Origin: an uncultured Moraxella sp.
Lineage (GTDB): Bacteria; Pseudomonadota; Gammaproteobacteria; Pseudomonadales; Moraxellaceae
Length of the DNA: 6,678 nt
NCBI GenBank assembly: GCA_937889485.1
Contig: CALAPG010000354.1
Location: forward strand, 1-6,678
Direction of reading: 5' to 3'
Below are positions 4,974 through 6,678 of this stretch, piece after piece. The notes below the pieces were generated by a model, which was given only the letters and a program-made list of their open reading frames with translations, was not told the DNA's origin and ran no database searches. A program made the translations under genes and the position numbers. How positions within the stretch are numbered: the stretch's first letter is position 1; the number at the start of each line of letters is the position of its first letter.

Positions 4974-6380
4974 TTATCTCACCTTTGCTTTTGCGCCTAA
5001 TAAAATCAGCCTTGCTGCGTCCGTCATACGAATACGAAATACGCGGCTAAACGACTGCCCAAGTCTGCGAAAAATCAGCCGTTTTTTATACTCACCGATA
5101 CCGCCTAAATTTTCTTGTCTGTCATTCGACCAGGTGCGCCCTTTATCATCTGACCAATCGAACATAATCAGCGGCTTAGCATTTTCATCCTGCCCCACTT
5201 GGGCCATGATTTCGACTTCATCAAAAACAAGGCGCTGTCCCTGTGGGTTTAGGCAAGGCGTCACCCGCTCACGCATGATTAAGCTGCCATTATCCGTTTG
5301 GCAGTTAGGGCATAGTCGATACACAAGCCCACTAGCCCTATCACCTACCAAATGCTCACCCTCAAAAAAACAGTGGCTATTAGCGCGGTGGTGTTCATGA
5401 CTAAAGGTTTCAGTGTTGTAAAAACTGCGCTCATGCCACATTTGCACTGACGCGTCATACACCCATGTTTTTTGAGCGGTGGGAAAACTAATCACATAAA
5501 AATTATGCCCTTCGCGCTGGTAGCTAAAGGCATAGGCGTCATCAATCTGCGCGTAACTGGCAAGCTCATTTTCGATGGCATGGTTGCTAATTCGGCTCAC
5601 TTGATAGCCTTGCGTCATGACAATTTGCGCGTTACCGTGTTCAGTTTGTGATAGCCAAATCAAGCTACTACCAAACGCGCTAACAGAGTCTTTGGCCGCG
5701 CAGCCTACTGGAATATAGGCGCCAGATGTACGCTGATATGGCAAATCCTGTGAGCCGGTACTATTCCAAATTTCGGTGGTTTTTACACCGATGAGCCATA
5801 ACTGCCCGTTACTGGCTATCACACGCACTAGGTTATCGCTTTGCGCTTCTGCGGTGGCATAATTTAGCGCGGTTGTCGTGGTGCTTAGTAAGTTTGACCA
5901 TTGTATTTTGCCGCTATCTGGGACCGACCAAACAAAACGAGAGTCTAAAAACGTCACCGATGACGCACCAAAAAAGCCGGTATCATCATTAATTAGTAGC
6001 TTGGTCAAACTGCTATCGGCAATTTTGTAGCGGTAGGCATCATCACCGACAATCATCACTTGCACACTGTCATCGGCAAACGTCACTAAGTCAGTGCCGC
6101 TAATCTCACCAATCTGCTGTGATACGCCATTTTTAACAACGTACAATGCTGTACCAGCTACTACTAAAAAACAGTCAGGCAGGGTATAAAGCCCACGAAT
6201 TGCACCGGTAAACTCAAATCGTTTGACTAGCCCTTCGGTGGGTAGTAATGCGCTTACTGACTGCGTATTACCGCTTTCAATGACCTGCGGATATAGATTA
6301 AGTGTGCGCTGGCAGTCAATCGCCCAATCTTGCAAGTGATAAGACTGCCCCACAATGGGGATATCAATAAGTGCAGCCAC
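4974..6380 (-). CDS. Packaged DNA stabilisation protein, P22 gp10-like tail hub
   Basis: This 468-residue protein matches the P22 gp10 family in length (gp10 is about 472 aa) and in landmarks: LNLYPQ (27-32), LLPTEGLVKRFEFTGAIRGLY (45-65), DSRFVWSVPDSGKIQWSNL (146-164), LIGVKTTEIWNSTG (196-209), YQRTSGAYIPVGCAAKDSV (215-233), and a C-terminal RRLGQSFSRVFRIRM. In P22, gp10 hexamers attach under gp4 below the portal, hold packaged DNA in and carry the tail needle and spikes. The predicted fold is mostly beta. The start is GTG at 6380, supported by GGAGTAGG at 6386-6393; the ORF overlaps the upstream gene's stop by 17 nt. Confidence 0.9.
   Translation of the reverse strand: MAALIDIPIVGQSYHLQDWAIDCQRTLNLYPQVIESGNTQSVSALLPTEGLVKRFEFTGAIRGLYTLPDCFLVVAGTALYVVKNGVSQQIGEISGTDLVTFADDSVQVMIVGDDAYRYKIADSSLTKLLINDDTGFFGASSVTFLDSRFVWSVPDSGKIQWSNLLSTTTTALNYATAEAQSDNLVRVIASNGQLWLIGVKTTEIWNSTGSQDLPYQRTSGAYIPVGCAAKDSVSAFGSSLIWLSQTEHGNAQIVMTQGYQVSRISNHAIENELASYAQIDDAYAFSYQREGHNFYVISFPTAQKTWVYDASVQMWHERSFYNTETFSHEHHRANSHCFFEGEHLVGDRASGLVYRLCPNCQTDNGSLIMRERVTPCLNPQGQRLVFDEVEIMAQVGQDENAKPLIMFDWSDDKGRTWSNDRQENLGGIGEYKKRLIFRRLGQSFSRVFRIRMTDAARLILLGAKAKVR
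4978..4984 (-). promoter_or_regulatory. Ribosome binding site for the 119-residue protein
   Basis: AGGTGAG on the - strand sits 4 nt before the ATG at 4973, inside the last codons of the gp10-like gene. It confirms the start and the tight coupling of the two genes. Confidence 0.75.
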
Positions 6381-6678
6381 GATTACCTACTCCAATATTA
6401 ATTGAGTTTTTGACGTATAGCGGGGTGATATTTGAGCGCTTGAGCAAGTTAATGGCATTGCGCTGATTAACCACCAATGCACTCGATGGCTCGACCCCAA
6501 ACATTGGGGCAATCTCTAACGCCAGAGTGAGCTTTAAAGCCCGCTCATACTGCTTTGGTAGGTGCAATTCATCGTGTGGGCACAAGTCAAATGGCAAGGT
6601 AAATGCTTTGATTTTCAGCTCACTGCCATCGGTATCGATGACAAACGACCAATTAGGGTCATCGACTTGGTACATCAC
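6364..6678 (-). CDS. Head-completion / tail accessory protein, P22 gp4-like (N-terminus beyond window)
   Basis: The visible 104 residues are the C-terminal part of a protein that enters from beyond 6678. The key stretch is DELHLPKQYERALKLTLALEIAPMFGVEPSSALV, a pattern (LP..Y..ALK..LA..IAP.(Y/F)G.EPS) typical of the P22 gp4 family and similar head-tail adaptor accessories. These bind the portal after packaging and form the platform for gp10. P22 gp4 is 166 aa, so roughly 60 residues are missing upstream; the GTG and ATG at the very edge are probably internal codons. Stop TGA at 6364-6366 overlaps the gp10-like start. Its order (gp4 then gp10) agrees with P22. Confidence 0.75.
   Translation of the reverse strand: MMYQVDDPNWSFVIDTDGSELKIKAFTLPFDLCPHDELHLPKQYERALKLTLALEIAPMFGVEPSSALVVNQRNAINLLKRSNITPLYVKNSINIGVGNRGCTY
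6386..6393 (-). promoter_or_regulatory. Ribosome binding site supporting a GTG start
   Basis: GGAGTAGG on the - strand lies 5 nt upstream of the GTG at 6380. No ATG in this frame is nearby, so this site decides the start of the gp10-like gene. Confidence 0.7.

Noticed and set aside
4618..5400. Long + strand open frame (260 residues) opposite the gp10-like gene
   Set aside because: It overlaps two well-supported - strand genes, spans their junction, has no family resemblance and follows from their codon bias.
1770..6380. Internal promoters, terminators or RNA genes within the late operon
   Set aside because: Genes abut or overlap with gaps of at most 8 nt, and I saw no convincing hairpin-plus-T-run, promoter pair or tRNA-like fold.

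Overview
The window carries the virion-assembly and DNA-ejection genes of a P22-like podovirus or prophage, spliced to pieces of a type I-F CRISPR array. The host is probably a gammaproteobacterium. A Moraxella/Psychrobacter/Acinetobacter-like host would fit the base composition, the protein flavour and the repeat type, but nothing in the window fixes the genus.

Layout. Positions 1-51 hold a partial spacer and one CRISPR repeat in inverted orientation. Positions 52-856 hold the middle of a P22-type portal gene on the + strand, with neither its true start nor its true end. Positions 857-1064 hold four perfect 28-bp repeats separated by three 32-bp spacers. From 1065 to 6678 the DNA is phage again, with every gene on the - strand. 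Read in transcription order (right to left) these are: a gp4-like head-completion/tail-accessory protein (cut by the window end), a gp10-like packaged-DNA stabilisation protein, two small virion-region proteins of unknown role, a GNAT-like protein, a DNA-transfer/internal virion protein, a larger ejection-type protein with 11-residue repeats, and a lambda-R-type peptidoglycan hydrolase with FNVADLM-type repeats that is cut at 1065. Seven of these eight genes abut or overlap (stop/start overlaps, gaps of 0-8 nt) and no internal promoter or terminator is visible. They look like one late operon that builds the neck and tail hub and then loads proteins ejected with the DNA through the cell wall.

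Key reading. The phage sequence touches CRISPR repeats at three places: 51/52, 856/857 and 1064/1065. At each place the 32 bp of phage DNA next to the repeat has exactly the length of a spacer. At the two junctions where the upstream base pair is still phage DNA, the protospacer is preceded by 5'-CC, the type I-F PAM. Two phage genes are broken exactly at these points, and the portal fragment lies in the opposite orientation to the other late genes. The simplest explanation is that a host array carries at least three spacers matching this phage and that the assembler walked between array and phage through the shared 32-bp sequences. The contig would then be chimeric, but it records a real host-virus immunity relationship: one type I-F host, at least three spacers against one podovirus, on both strands. 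A phage-borne mini-array is the less likely alternative.

Two annotation traps follow. The 60-bp repeat-spacer unit is divisible by three and open in frames on both strands, so it adds false 20-residue 'protein repeats' to the end of the portal frame (VRHRIDGLE) and of the hydrolase frame (FLNHLCDGE).
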